A stretch of 64,000 bases of DNA from Tigriopus japonicus (GCA_010645155.1 JAAGOF010000064.1:2056612-2120611); one strand, 5' to 3'. Counted from the first letter of the stretch, positions 11,161 through 23,039 are shown. Notes: generated by a model not told the origin, from the letters alone. Numbers and translations are program-made.

Positions 11161-12874
11161 ATGGAAACCATGGGGACCTTCTTGGATTCGCCGAGGTAAG
11201 TCGAAATTTATCTACTGAATAACAGCAACTTCGGGTCTGAAGCAAAGCTCAACAAGTTGACTCATGGTTGTTTTTCTGGCACATCTAGTACCATTTGATT
11301 GGAAATGAATTTCAAAAGTCATCCGATAGCTAATAATCTAAACTTTTTTAACAAGCAAATCTGTCAGATTTCAGTAGCATTTAGAAGAGGAGTCCTTGGT
11401 GGATAGAAATGACCTCAAAAAACCCACTAGCAATTTTTAGGCGTGGTAAAATTTTGGTTAAAATGCTCCAGATAGCCAAAAAAAAGAAAATATCCTTCAC
11501 TCCTCTCTGTGGTGTGAATTTTTAATAGGACAGGACATAACAGGATTCAGGGCAAAAAAATGTTGAGTAGTACTTACAAATCCTGGAAGATTCCTTTTTA
11601 GGGCCCCGCAGGGCTAGGCCCAGGGCTAGGACTAATGTTCCCGCAGGGTTGTGTGATTGTAAGTCGTAGCAATTAGGCTAAGTTTGTTAGGATATGTTAG
11701 GTTTAAAGCCAAACCTAATCTTACCTCGCTCTTTTTCATGCACTTGCCAGTCACCGTACAAAGCCTTGAATCCTTTAGTAAAAAATGTTACCAAAGAGTT
11801 GCCATAGGATGTAAAAATAACCCAAACGATTGTCCATCATTGCAGTTCCGTACTCGTAAACATCTTTGAGGAAAGTGATGATCAAATTTTATTTGACGAC
11901 ATCCAGGAACAAACGAACCTTCCAGGAATCCCCAATTTATCTCCAAATTCTGATCGTCAGAACATCAGTAACATTGTCATTCAAGTAAGTCAAAGCTTGG
12001 TCAAGGAAATATAAAGCTGGATCCTCTGGCCAGTAAGATCGGTGCATAAATTTTGTCTTTGAAAAACAAGCCATTGATGTTGGATTCCATTTCAGTGGGG
12101 ACCCGAGGATTTTATTTTGGCCAACGTTCCGGAATGTCGGAAATCGGGGGTTCAAAAGAAAAAGTATAGTGAGATGTATGAAGTTCTCCGGGGTGAGCCC
12201 ATTCATTTGCGCTTGCCCAAGGGAATGTTCCAAGATCAAGATTATCTTGAATTGAGACTGCAACATCAGGATTCGAGGCACAAGGAAAAGCCAATCTTTG
12301 CTTGTCACAAGCATAACTTATATGACGGGCAAGATCTCAGGAAAACTACATACCCGTTGAGAGTGTTGGCACATCCCGAACAACATATTGCCTTCTATAA
12401 TGATGAGCAAAATACTTTGAACATCAAAGGATTGGCCAATAAGGAACATCTTACTCTCCAGTTTGCATGTTGTGGGCGTGAATCTCATAGTAAGTAGAAA
12501 TGCAAACAAGCTTCTGAATAAGAAAAAACAAACGATAACAATTTCTTAACATTTTAGATTTGGGAGACTCGTCTGAAGCCCGAGCTTGGATTCTTCAAAT
12601 CAATGGGTCTTGCGGAGCCATTCCATTTGAGCACCATTTAAAGCTTCAAGTTTACTCTACCTTGCGACAACGAGGCGAAAAAAGACTGAAGAGAAAATTG
12701 GAACAAGGCCCAATCAAAAAAGAATGTTTAGGTGGTAGCGATGAAGAGGCTGAAGCTGTTAAGAGAGAACTTCAGGCTATAATAGAGAGACAAATGTTTT
12801 GGGAGTTTGACAATCTTCCCTTGGAATTCCTTAAATATAAGCTTCAGTTAGCTAAAGGGAATATCAACTTTTGA
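11161..12874 (+). CDS. Divergent p53-like transcription factor, paralogue A
   Basis: Four exons, joined by GT-AG signals and frame: 11161-11195, 11846-11984, 12096-12489, 12558-12874. They total 885 nt and 294 residues. The N-terminus is acidic (FEESDDQILFDDI), like an activation domain. Residues about 59-235 align by eye with a p53 DNA-binding domain. C128-x2-H131 in the context PIFACHKH matches the zinc-binding CxxH of p53. RVLAHPEQHIAFYNDEQNTL corresponds to its central strands. LTLQFACCGRESH corresponds to the MCNSSC strand, and LKLQVYSTLRQR to VRVCACPGRDR. A Lys/Arg stretch (EKRLKRK) and an acidic C-terminal helix follow. The arginine in the VRV contact strand is glutamine here, and the second zinc pair appears to be C183-x5-H189. 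A divergent immunoglobulin-fold factor of another type is the main alternative. Paralogue B at 45495 has identical exon lengths. Confidence 0.6.
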
Positions 12875-14231
12875 ACACCATTATGGCGTCAACATCCACT
12901 TTGATCAACGGAAAGGCCGAAAGAAATTCCAGAACCAATGGCCAACAATCAACATGGCGATGGATGTGACTTCACCTAATTTGTAAAGCTTAATTTCCTT
13001 TCACCTCTGAGACGCAAATATTGAGGGTCTTTCGTTGTTTTCAAGCCATGCCACCGTCTCCCTTTTTCTTCAGACTAGTCTGAAACCTATGTAAATATAT
13101 GTGATTTTATTGGTAGAAGCGATGATTCAATTACGGTATTACGACTTGACCATCAAAACACTTAAAGAAATTCACATTACCTCAAAAACCTCCAACAAGC
13201 TTAAACAAAAAAAATGAAATATTATTTTAAACATTACAAGTGTTAACATATGATTCTCTAATCTACTCCCTCTCAAAACTTGTAAACTTCGTTTCTAAAA
13301 AAAACTTTTTCTTGAATAAACATGTTGGAAACCATGGAATCTCATTATTAAGGTCCGAATTTGAACTTGATTTTTTGGCCAGAAAAATAGGATTTTACAA
13401 TGGGGCAGGGGTGGACACGAACTCCGATTTTTGAAAAAATTGTATGAGGCCGAGGCTATATTTTGACTCTTGGCTTTTTTTACCTACACTTTAATAAGGG
13501 GTTGCGTGAAAAAATCTTTGATGTTCTGTCCATCTGAAAAATCATTTAATTACTTGACATTTTAGTTGGCACAAAAATCATCAGCTTATTATCAGTTTAT
13601 TAGGTAGAAAATAAAGATAATATATGTGCTTTTGTATAAAAAATATCTTTTCCCTTTCATCTTGGCAAAAACTTAAAGATCCTTTTGTCCCTCTGAGCTA
13701 ATTCCACTAACCATGCACAACTAGAATCTCTTGTCTGGATGTGTCCTCCCACTTTTTTAGGAATATGGAAGATGTTTTTTCTCATGTTGTGAAAATAAAA
13801 TGGGAGTATTCTCAGTATTTCTGTAATTGTCACCACCATGACCTCCTTCAAGACATGATTTACACCCCTTTTGCTTCTTGATTTGTTTTTTTGAAATGTT
13901 TGGTTTCTGAAGTGCTAGAAGAGCCTTGTTCAAGCCAATGAGGTTGTACACACTACCCACAAATTAACTTTCTACTCATTTATCATCATTTTGCCCTATT
14001 GAACTGGCTCAAAAAATTTTGAATAGATCCAGACAGTGATGGCATTTGATTAAAAGCCATTTTCTGCCACCTGGCAGAAATTGGTGGCAGAAAATGGCTT
14101 TTATTCTTGCGAAAAAAGTGGCAGAAAATGGCAGAAATTAGTTTTTCAAGAAACTCATATAAATCAATATATTCAATACTTAAAGGGATAAAATTTGGCA
14201 CTTTTGACGTCCAACTATGGCCTTATCATCC

Positions 14232-15155
14232 CTCCGAAAGCTCATTGCATTGAAGAAGGAAGATACAAGTTCGTGAAATTGATCTCTTGGATTCGTTTTT
14301 GAATTTCCCTTGAAGTCAGGGTGGCCAAATTGAGCACTCTGATTTCGTCTTAAATATACACTGAGAGTAAGAACTTGAATGCGATTTAATAATGTAATGC
14401 TCGTTCACCATTTGAACACAATATTTTAGAATTGTAAGTTTTTAAAATGTTTATATATTGTAGATGCAAAATGTTTTCAAAATTTAAATACTCCAAGGCC
14501 TAAGGTACATTTTTCAAATCCAATTCCGTTCCATTTCCTATAAACCGAATTAGTTTGAACTTAAAAACCAAATTACCAAAATTTGAAACCCAGTCCCAAA
14601 CTAGACTCTAGTTTGGGACTGGATTTCAAATTTTGGTAATTTGGTTTTTAAGTTCAAACTAATTCGGTTTATAGCAAGCAAGCATCTGCAAACCAGACTT
14701 TGTTTGAACGGAATGTTAAGTCGTAATTTATACATCAAACATATTGCTATTGTAAAAGATACAAAAGTAAGTGTTTAATTTTATTTTAAATTTGAGTAAA
14801 GGAAATTGACTTAAAAATAACAAGGAAATTAATTCAAATGATCCTTGTAAGACTGTGTTGTAATTGGATTTGAAAAACGTACCTTAGGCCTTGGAGTATT
14901 TAAATTTTGAAAACATTTTGCATCTACAATATATAAACATTTTAAAAACTTACAATTCTAAAATATTGTGTTAAAATGGTGAACGAGCATTACATTATTA
15001 AATCGCATTCAAGTTCTTACTCTCAGTGTATATTTAAGACGAAATCAGAGTGCTCAATTTGGCCACCTTGACTTCAAGGGAATTTCAAAAACCAATCCAA
15101 GAGATCAATTTCACGAACTTGTATCTTCCTTCTTCAATGCAATGAGCTTTCGGAG
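14232..15155. repeat. Nested palindrome inside the hAT-like element
   Basis: The outer arms (about 14232-14525 and 14862-15155, each near 294 bp) are near-perfect reverse complements, starting CTCCGAAAGCT and ending AGCTTTCGGAG. In the loop lies a second, tighter palindrome at 14538-14674, with arms of about 66 bp meeting at AGTCCCAAACTAGACTCTAG. Transcripts would form a very long hairpin. No ORF. Confidence 0.9.
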
Positions 15156-15967
15156 ACATTACCGAGTCAATTCACAGCAGCACTGGGCTTGAACGCGCAT
15201 CGAGGTTTATGGAGAACGAGAAGGTTATCTTCCGGCACCCACGGTTTTGGCCAGTCTTGGCCTTCAAAGGCTATTAAGGTCAAACATTATGCTTTCAAAG
15301 GTAAGATGAGATCATGAGCGTCAATTTGGTAATAAATAGTGCATAGTTAAAGTTGCCTCAAACAAGTCGAACCCAAGAACCACAGTACAATGGAACCGAC
15401 GTCTTGGGACCAAAATGGCACATGCGCGTACTCTTTTATTATAGCGCTCTATCCCAAACAAGTCATTTTCGTTTTCCTTTTTGAAAAATCGATATTGGGG
15501 CTTTACAAAACGTAACAAATGCTTCCTGGGACACAAATCATTAATCAATTCGTTTAATTAATTACCCTATTAAGTAATAAACCATATGTTAACAGCAAGC
15601 ATTCTAGAAAATAGGGATGATCTTACTCTTATATCCCATTTCAACACTATCTAATATTTAAGTGACTTTAAACTGAAAAATAAATATTTTTTCCAATGTG
15701 ATAAATATATTATCAATATGAAATATGATAAAAGTTTATCATAGGATTTTTTTACTAGTTTTCATAAACTTTCGTCATATTTTCAATTGAAGTTCTTATC
15801 TCAGCCTGAATTATTATCACTATATGGCACATGAAAGGATGACGGATTTTAAACCAGGGAATATCTTATGTAAAGACGTGTTTTCAAATGCAATGAGTAT
15901 TTCTAGGTATTTTTTGATCAGCAATAATATTTACATTTAATTTTGAGTTATTACTTGTTACTCTCAG

Positions 15968-17107
15968 ACGGTACTGAAAAAATCATATCAAATTTCTATG
16001 GAAATTCCCAAAGACTATGAAATATGTTTCAGGCTAAGGAAACCAAGGGAACAACTTTGATTTACTGAGTTTCTCAAAGTCGATCTAGATTAAAAGTTAT
16101 ATATCTAAAAACCTATTATATATACAATAATTTTTGAAAATCTAGTCAGAACACTTTTAGAGCAGATTTAGATACCTTTTGAATCGAAATTGCTTGAAAA
16201 TATGTTGCTCACCTGCTGAGATATTTGAATTTAACCGGTTCATTTTTGTCCCAAAAAAAGCGGAAAAACGTTCCGGGTATATGAAAATTCAAATTCCCAA
16301 GAAAATGATATATATTTTTGATGTCACAACGTAAAAGAAAACATCTTTATTCTTCTAAGTTTTGTCAGTTCTTGTCAAAATAATATATATTATTCCCTAA
16401 AACACACTAAACATATAATTTTTCAAATTATTGCTTTTGAATTATGGAAAGGTCAAATTGGTAAGTCCACAACGCAAATTTTGCAAAATTCAAAAAGGTT
16501 TTAAAAAAATCGATTTTGATCCATTTGACCATTGACCTTCGAGAAATATCGAATTCTCACAAAATACGAAGACACATCTGTTCAACATTTTTTTCAATTT
16601 TCATTTGAATACCTAATTGAATCTACTGAAATCAATTGAAACATGGTTTTTCAAAAATATGCATTTTTTTGTGTATTAAGTTTTAGTATGTATTATTTTT
16701 ACATGTTATGACCAAACATAGCACAATGAATAATTTTTATTTCATGTTGTGACATCAAAAATATTTATCATTTTCTTGGGAATTTGAATTTTCATATACC
16801 CGGAACGTTTTTCCGCTTTTTTGGGACAAAAATGGACCGGTTAAATTCAAATATCTCAGCAGGTGAGCAACATATTTTCAAGCAATTTCGATTCAAAAGG
16901 TATCTAAATCTGCTCTGAAAGTTTACTGACGACATTTTCAAAAATCAACATATTTCTTAGGTTTTTAGATATATAACTTTTAATCTAGACCTGACTTTGA
17001 GAAACTCAGTAAATCAAAGTTGTTCCCCTTAGTTTCCTGAGCTTGAAACATGTTTCATAGTCTTTGGGAATTTCCATACAAACTTGATACGAATTTTTCA
17101 GTACCGT
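15968..17107. repeat. Second large inverted repeat inside the hAT-like element
   Basis: Arms of about 365 bp (15968-16335 and 16745-17107) share ACGGTACTGAAAAA at their outer ends and CCGGAACGTTTTTCCGC within. They have more mismatches than the 14.2-kb palindrome, implying greater age. I found no convincing target duplication around it, so it may be an internal part of the host element rather than a separate insertion. Confidence 0.88.
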
Positions 17108-18803
17108 GCTCAAGTATTGGTGTAAACTTTAATTATATTTGATTCTTTTAATCTCATTCTACGTACAAAAGCAGATTTGTAGTTGAACATCAGTCTATGC
17201 GTACTTTTGTCTATTAGCGGCCATTTTCTACCATTTTCTGCCATTTTCTGCCATTTTCTGCCACTTTCTGCCATTTTCTGCCACCAAGTGGCAGAAAATG
17301 GCAGAAATTCAGTAAAAGCCAAAATTTGCCATCACTGGATCCAGACCTTAGGAATAATCAGAACATTTATTTGGATGTTTATGAATTTGAATGCCTCATG
17401 CAACTTTAAGAACCCTCAATTTGGGTAACTGCAATAACTCAGAGTCAATGGATCACACTGATTCCAGTCTTCTTGGCCTGAGTAGTTGCAAAGAATGCTT
17501 CCCAAGCCTATACTATGTACAATAGTACTATACTAACTATGAACAAGTCAATCTACTTTCCAAAGAATTATCCAGACAATCTCCAGAAATTACAAGTGAG
17601 ATAACAATGCAGACTTCTTGAGTCATTTGGAGCTTTTCCATGTAGTGTTGGTGTGATTTGCCATATCTGGTCTATATAAATCTATCAAACTAATCATGCA
17701 GCCAAAAGGTTGCAAAAGAGGGTTTGAAGGAAGTCATGATGTTGAAAGATGAAATAAAAAAGTGAAAAACCATTCATTTCATTTTTACAACATTAGAAAG
17801 AAGTGTTTCCCATTTTCCTTAATGGGATGCAAGGCACAAAATGACAATTGACCTTTAAGCCCTTGCCTATATTAGAAGTTTCCAGAAAAACAAGTACCAA
17901 ATCTTTTTTACTTCTACTTACTACTCCAAAAAATCAGAAATGGCTGATTAACTTTTGCACCAACTAAAAATAGATTGTTTTAGATGTAGTTTTCAGATAG
18001 ACGGAACATTAATGTTTTTCTCACGCAACCCCTAAATAAAGTGTAGGTAGGAAAAAGCCAAGATATTTTGACACAATGTCATTTAATCCTTATTAACGGC
18101 TAAAACTGTTAAACATGCGTCTTGAAAGAATTCAGTCAAACTTTTTGTGCTAATATTTGTGGACTGGATGTTCTTCACCTTGATTTTAAGGGTCCCGGCA
18201 CTCTTTTTACTCGTCTCATGAACTTTTGACATTCAGCTCTCCAAAGGATTTTAGTCCCCATAACAATGAGGAAAATACGTATATGGAATCTTGCTTCACT
18301 CTTTAGTCCAACATCAGTGAAACAATGCTAAGCAGAAGTATCTGTGGTTGTATCTAGAGCTCTATATTAGAAAGAGTACAATCATATCCAACGCCATCTA
18401 GTTGATTTGGGTCGCAACTGCTCGCCGTTCCCAAAACAATGCACAAGTACCCTCTAAGCTGAACAACTTTTCCAAAATATGAGAACAAGGTAGCAACTTT
18501 TGAGAAACTAAAGGGCCTAGAACCTTAATGAAGGGGTCCAAAATGACCTATTAGTGTGTTTCAAATGATTCAAAGCTGAATTACTTGTAAAATTAGGTTT
18601 AAAACCTAAAAGACCAAGAGAAAAATGAATATCTCACCCCTCACTCTGATCAATGCTTTTCAGAGGAAACGTTCGCAATCAGGGCTCCTACCATAAAAAA
18701 TGTTTCAGTTAGAATATTGATAGAGAGGAGCATGTTGATTTTCCTTACTTTACCTTTCAACCCTGAAATGTTGAGTCAAGTCCTCCTTGTCTGTTCACTG
18801 GGC

Positions 18804-18860
18804 TCAGTGTGGAGAGCGAGAGAGAGCGAGCGAGAGAGAGCAAGCGAGAGAGAGAAAGCT
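18804..18860. repeat. GA-rich low-complexity tract
   Basis: Imperfect (GA)n interspersed with GC steps (GAGAGAGCGAGCGAGAG) inside the long-TIR element. Confidence 0.9.
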
Positions 18861-18975
18861 GGCCCGGCCCAGCAATCCTAGCAGTTCTCTTCTTAACAAG
18901 TGCCAGTGCCCAAGCTGGGCAAGCCATCTGAAGCTAGCAAGCATTTGAGTGGACTCCCCTGCTGGCCACCACCAC

Positions 18976-19932
18976 CAGGAACCTCTCACCACAGGACGCA
19001 AACTTCAGCTGACGCGTAGCCCAATGAGGCCCTTAAAACGGTGCGGCTCTGCAGTGAATTTGAACGAAATTGTCAAAAAACGATAGAAATAGGTGTTTGA
19101 TAGCAAACATTGCTTCAGAACATTGTTGCAGCATTAGATAGCGCTCCTTTTCCTACCATTCATTTTTATAATGCTGCTTTCTGTTCTCGGGAATTAGTCA
19201 AAACTGAGCTCCTTCAGACCAATATCTCGCACAAAATGGAGAATGGATCTCGAATAAATGCATATGTAACTTAAATATAATAATACCAACTTCAGACAAC
19301 AAGTTCAGTTATACTTCAATCAAGTTTCATGAAGATTGGGCGTCTTTTTAGAAAACTGTGGCCATGTTATTAACAATGAAACTCACAGCCACAGTATCCA
19401 CACTCTTCCCCATAAAAACATCATTTTTAGTCAGCATTTTATCTTCTGAAATCCTTGAAATCCATTAGATGCCAAATATCAACATTTTGATCAGCCAAAC
19501 CGAGAGGAAGCACGAGATTAAACAATTTTTTTGTCAACTAATAGTTGAGTTTTGATGATTCCCTCACACTGATTATTCATGCAGAATGCAGTGAAGAACA
19601 GATCACTCTCATGGAGCACTGTATTCCTCGCTTTGATGGTGTTGTTTGGTACTTATAATCTGAAACCATTGGTATTTCAGGATAAGTTGAATAGGGTTGA
19701 TAATGAGTGGTGAGCGTGATTTACCCAAGAGTGGTTTGCATTTAATTATCTCTAAGAGACAGAAACACACACTAGAATCATGTCTAGACAATTTGTTCAC
19801 TGGTTTAGTACAAAATATTGAATATTGAGTCCATAACACTTCCCTATCGTTCACTCCAGAGGGCCTCATTGGGCTCTCAAAAACAACAACAAACAGCTGT
19901 CTTCGCATCCTCTTCTGTAAGTATATCCATGC
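18976..19932 (-). repeat. Interspersed repeat 'R', copy 2
   Basis: Homologous end to end with copies at 6364-7329 and 40282-41223. The minus-strand frame is open from RMRRQLFVVVFESPMRP through to KYQWFQIIST. It is nested inside the long-TIR element. Confidence 0.8.
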
Positions 19933-20437
19933 CACCACCTACTACTGTGATCTTGCATGTAGGTGGGCAAGTTTAAATTGCAGTCAGGGGTGAAGTCAAG
20001 AGAGGAAGAAAATTCCCTGTGCTGTTTCTCAGCAATGACCATGACAGCCAAGCACAAGAGGGAAGAGAATTCAGCAGCCCTGCGATTTCATTTCCAATCA
20101 CATTGTTGCCATCACCACTTGCATCAATATGTCCAAGGGGATAGATTTTCATTCTCTTAATGTCTTTTAAAGCTTTAAACCTAATTTTACAGGCAATTTA
20201 GCTTTGAAATATTTAAAACACACTAGTAGTTCATTTTGGACCCCTTCATTAAGGTTTTAGGCCCTTTAGTTTCTCAAAAGTTGCTATCTTGGTCTCATAA
20301 TTTGGAAAATTTGTTCAGCTTAGAGGGTACTCGTGCATCCTTTTGGGAACGGCGAGCAGTTGCGAGCAGAAGGAACTAGATGGCGTTGGATATGATTGTA
20401 CTCTTTCTAATATAGAGCTCTAGTTGTATCTGGAGTG

Positions 20438-20692
20438 TTACTCCTCTTCCATCCTCGTCAACACCTCCACAACACAGGAACCATTTCCATAGGAAAATGA
20501 AAGATCAAGAATGGTCTCATTTTGAAACAAGATGGAGTCCAAGTCGGAGATGTTGTTGGCTATAACTATTGAAGGGCACTTTTGACGGTTCTGGATCAGA
20601 TCAGCCATCTGATTCAGATTGGAATAGGAACAAAGGCAATCACAACGTCCTTGAGACAAAATGAGTGAAAAACATGAGAGAAATTTTTTCAA
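20438..20692 (-). pseudogene. Possible coding relic ending at a transposon insertion
   Basis: An 84-codon open stretch on the minus strand has protein-like composition (FLSCFSLILSQGRCDCLC, ILDLSFSYGNGSCVVEVLTR). It has no ATG in frame and ends a few bases before the target duplication of the long-TIR element. It could be an exon or receptor-like gene remnant disrupted by that insertion, or chance. I cannot assign a family. Confidence 0.2.
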
Positions 20693-21499
20693 GTCTTAGG
20701 GCTCAAGAAGGTCAGGACTACGCAGGACTGGCGCTAAGGGTCCTTCAGGACCAGAGGATCATGTCTTATCATTGCAGGGATAGGCTCTACAGGCTTGATA
20801 AGGTTTGATTGATCTTCTTAGATCCCTTGTCCAGGAATTAACAATCAAATTGAATGAAAAAATCCATACAATTCAATCTTAATGGGAGCATTTCATTCTA
20901 AAGACTTTGAGAGAGTCCATGTAATCCATGTTAGACTGTCAGATCACCAATTTGGGCTGACTGACTCGAAAGGCAGATCAAAATATTGAGCCCATCCATT
21001 GCTAGTAGGTCCACCTGATAGGTTTCAAAGTCATCTTAATTTGTTCTTCATTTGATCGAATTCTTGACACTGAGGACTTCTTCTTTCTTTGTTCTACCTA
21101 CATATATGCACCTTAATCCGAACGCAAATTCCTCTTGAAAAGGGATTAAGAACCAACTTTCCCCCCACATACTCTCACCCGGATCAAAACGGGGAGTTTT
21201 ATCGCACTCATCCATCACACAACTTGAACAACTTAAGAATATTTTACCTGTACTTATTATCCTGAACTAAAAGACACAACCATACAATAAAAGAAATTCG
21301 AAAATGGACCATCATTTATAGAACATTAAGTTATGCCAAGGTGACACAACCTATACCAACCTTGATTTCATACAAAGTTTGGCATGTGTTATTTAAGTTC
21401 AGGATAACACCTTCAATATTGATAGATGGGTTCAATTGTAAGTTCAAAGATACTAATAAGACGTTCAAGTCTGATAATGGATGAGCTCGAAAAACGTTA

Positions 21500-21620
21500 T
21501 TTTGTCCTTAAAATGTCGACACCAGATACCTAGTGTCGACACTGACACCGAAATCCAAAAAAGCCGGTGCGGTGTCGACACCTCGATACCGACACCAGCT
21601 TCTCGCCCACCCCTATCTCA
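21500..21620 (-). repeat. Probable DNA-transposon terminus with GTGTCGACAC repeats
   Basis: Four palindromic or near-palindromic GTGTCGACAC-type motifs occur within 90 bp. On the minus strand the edge reads AGGGGTGGGCGAGAAG, resembling the CAGGGGTGGGC start of many hAT elements. I did not find the opposite end or a target duplication. Confidence 0.4.
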
Positions 21621-21652
21621 AAGCAAACACAAATTTTCGTTTCATTTGTAAC

Positions 21653-21921
21653 TACTGATGTGTTTTGAACTGGATTTTTGGCAGAGTTTTGCCAATTTGG
21701 TTATTAGGGTCAAAAAGCTGACCACAACTAAACATTTCAACAAGCACCAGACCTTATCTGCCATAAAACATGGCAGCACTGCCAAATCGAACTAGTTTGA
21801 GTGTTGCCAAATTGGTCCCAGTTAAGGTCTTTTCAAAAAGTTCTATACACCCTGCCCTTTTTGACAGCGATAAACTTCAGAGTCAAAAATGGCAGCACTC
21901 CTGGTTCGAAACACATCACTA
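21653..21921. mobile_element. hAT-like MITE, copy 2
   Basis: A 269-bp relative of 2909-3214 in opposite orientation. The ends are TACTGATGTGTTTTGAAC and GTTCGAAACACATCACTA. A perfect 8-bp target duplication TTTGTAAC lies at 21645-21652 and 21922-21929. Confidence 0.9.
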
Positions 21922-21929
21922 TTTGTAAC

Positions 21930-23039
21930 CCTGATCCAAAGTTACAAAAGTCAGGGACGCGTTTTCAGTGCCTCTTAATGAAAAACCGCTTTAGGAAGAT
22001 TGGTAGTCAAATGGATTACCATTTCACTGAAAGTAAATTGGCGACCCTAGCGTACGACCTCACTTAAACTGAGAGCTCTGATCAAAGAAAATAGTCGTGG
22101 ATACTCGTACCAAACTTTGCCAGTAGATGTCCTAACAGTAGCATTTCCCCCGTCGTTTTTAACATCCAACAACGTGACGTGACGACACAAATTGTAAGCA
22201 GGGACGCCAAAACATCCTCCTGTAGGTCAAATACAAGGACACAGCCCTTTCCTTCCATTACATTTCAATGAACTTAGTCTCCTCGAATGAGGCTTTGTCA
22301 TACCGAAAAAGCTAAAAATCATTTTAATGCAAACCCTTGTAAGATACAAAATACAAATTCGGTTTGCTGGATACATCAAACCAACATTTCTTAGGCAACA
22401 TGAAGTAAGGCAAGTGGTATTAACCAGAAATTTATATATTCATTCTAGAGCCCTGGGACTCTCTAGTTCATTCTGGAGACTCTAGTTCATTCACTCTCAG
22501 TAGTATTTGCACTGAGATTTGAGAGAGCGTTATTTTTGACTCCGACGTTCGATTGAGCTGAAAATTCAAATACGTATTCTAGTCAACATAAGCAAGGTCC
22601 CTTTTGAAAAAAAAACTAAATTGATTAGGTCCCTCTGGACCTCATGATTCTTTTCGTTAGCCTCCCAGTCCAGAAAAATTCGGTGATTCTTGGTTGGACT
22701 AAATCTTCATAGGTTCGTTAAAGTGCCAATGAAAGGAAGCAAGACTTCCAAAGTGGAGCTTCTTGTTTTCAAACCCGACCAAGCTAATCTGAAAAGAAAA
22801 ATGCTAAGAATACTGAGGAAAGAAAGGATTTATTTTAATTCATGACAAATTTTTGGTGAATATGGTGTATTTTCATCTAACAACATTCCTACCAAATTAC
22901 CGCCCTCTGGCCGATAAAAAATTCTCCTCTGAATTCATCCTTGGCCAACCTGATTCTCGTTCTCTGAATGAGATGTTTCATGCTTTGGACATTGGAAGAG
23001 TTCAGTGTCACATCCTCCTGATCTTGTGCATTGTATTGA
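21930..23039. other. Upstream flank of ZNF598, no feature recognised
   Basis: About 1.1 kb without a supported gene. It should contain the ZNF598 promoter. The last 60 bp before the ATG may be 5' UTR. No TATA box stands out at a sensible distance. Confidence 0.4.

Larger units (their letters stand above)
8590..13300 (+). repeat. Segmental duplication, unit A (contains p53-like gene A)
   Basis: This stretch matches about 42735-47335 in the same orientation and order. Shared markers are CTTCGCGCCTAT (8.6 and 42.7 kb), GGAAATCGAC with AGATTTCCTTCCA (8.85 and 42.97 kb), AAACACTTCATCAAGT (9.36) against AGCACTTCATCAAGT (43.58), the ATCTGGCAT minisatellite, and all four exons of the p53-like gene. 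Non-coding parts have diverged by many substitutions and indels. Unit A has extra sequence near 8985-9243 (SINE) and in intron 1 near 11.5-11.8 kb. Outer limits are approximate. Confidence 0.85.
14034..17337. mobile_element. 3.3-kb non-autonomous hAT-like element containing two giant palindromes
   Basis: It begins CAGTGATGGC and ends GCCATCACTG, and is flanked by the perfect 8-bp duplication GATCCAGA at 14026-14033 and 17338-17345. Subterminal regions are built of repeated CCATTTTCTGCCA motifs in opposite orientation (14056-14140 and 17219-17308). The interior has no transposase ORF. It holds two large inverted repeats (14232-15155 and about 15968-17107) separated by unique sequence. The CAGTG start, 8-bp duplication and subterminal motif arrays are hAT features. 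Confidence 0.88.
13468..18063. mobile_element. Mutator-like (MULE-type) outer element
   Basis: Inverted termini of about 70-90 bp (TCTTGGCTTTTT at 13468, AAAAAGCCAAGA ending at 18063) share GGGGTTGCGTGA internally. They are flanked by a perfect 9-bp target duplication TATTTTGAC at 13459-13467 and 18064-18072. Nine-bp duplications with long inverted repeats fit the Mutator superfamily. No intact transposase is present. A minus-strand stretch near 13657-13960 (KSCLEGGHGGDNY, then AQRDKRIFKFL in another frame) may be coding debris. The element was split by the hAT-like insertion at 14034-17337, and without that would be about 1.3 kb. It sits directly after duplication unit A. Confidence 0.8.
18355..20422. 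mobile_element. Long-TIR DNA element with 8-bp target duplication
   Basis: Arms of about 255 bp (18355-18612 and 20166-20422) are inverted copies. Both begin TAGAGCTCTATATTAG read inward. They are flanked by the perfect 8-bp duplication GTTGTATC at 18347-18354 and 20423-20430. The arms contain GAACGGCGAGCAGTTGC-type sequence and no ORF. The interior carries copy 2 of repeat R (18976-19932) and a GA-rich tract. The superfamily is uncertain: hAT by duplication length, foldback-like by arm length. Confidence 0.85.

Noticed and set aside
11161..12874. Rel/NF-kB or STAT identity for the A/B/C family
   Set aside because: The Rel recognition-loop signature and STAT-type motifs are not visible. The CxxH plus FLC/FAC strand order fits p53 better, though a structure prediction is needed.
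15968..17107. Second inverted repeat as an independent transposon
   Set aside because: I could not find a target duplication at its ends, so I treat it as an internal part of the hAT-like element.
18976..19932. 8-bp duplication CCACCACC flanking repeat R copy 2
   Set aside because: The flank is a simple CCA repeat, and copies 1 and 3 show no duplication, so the match is likely chance.
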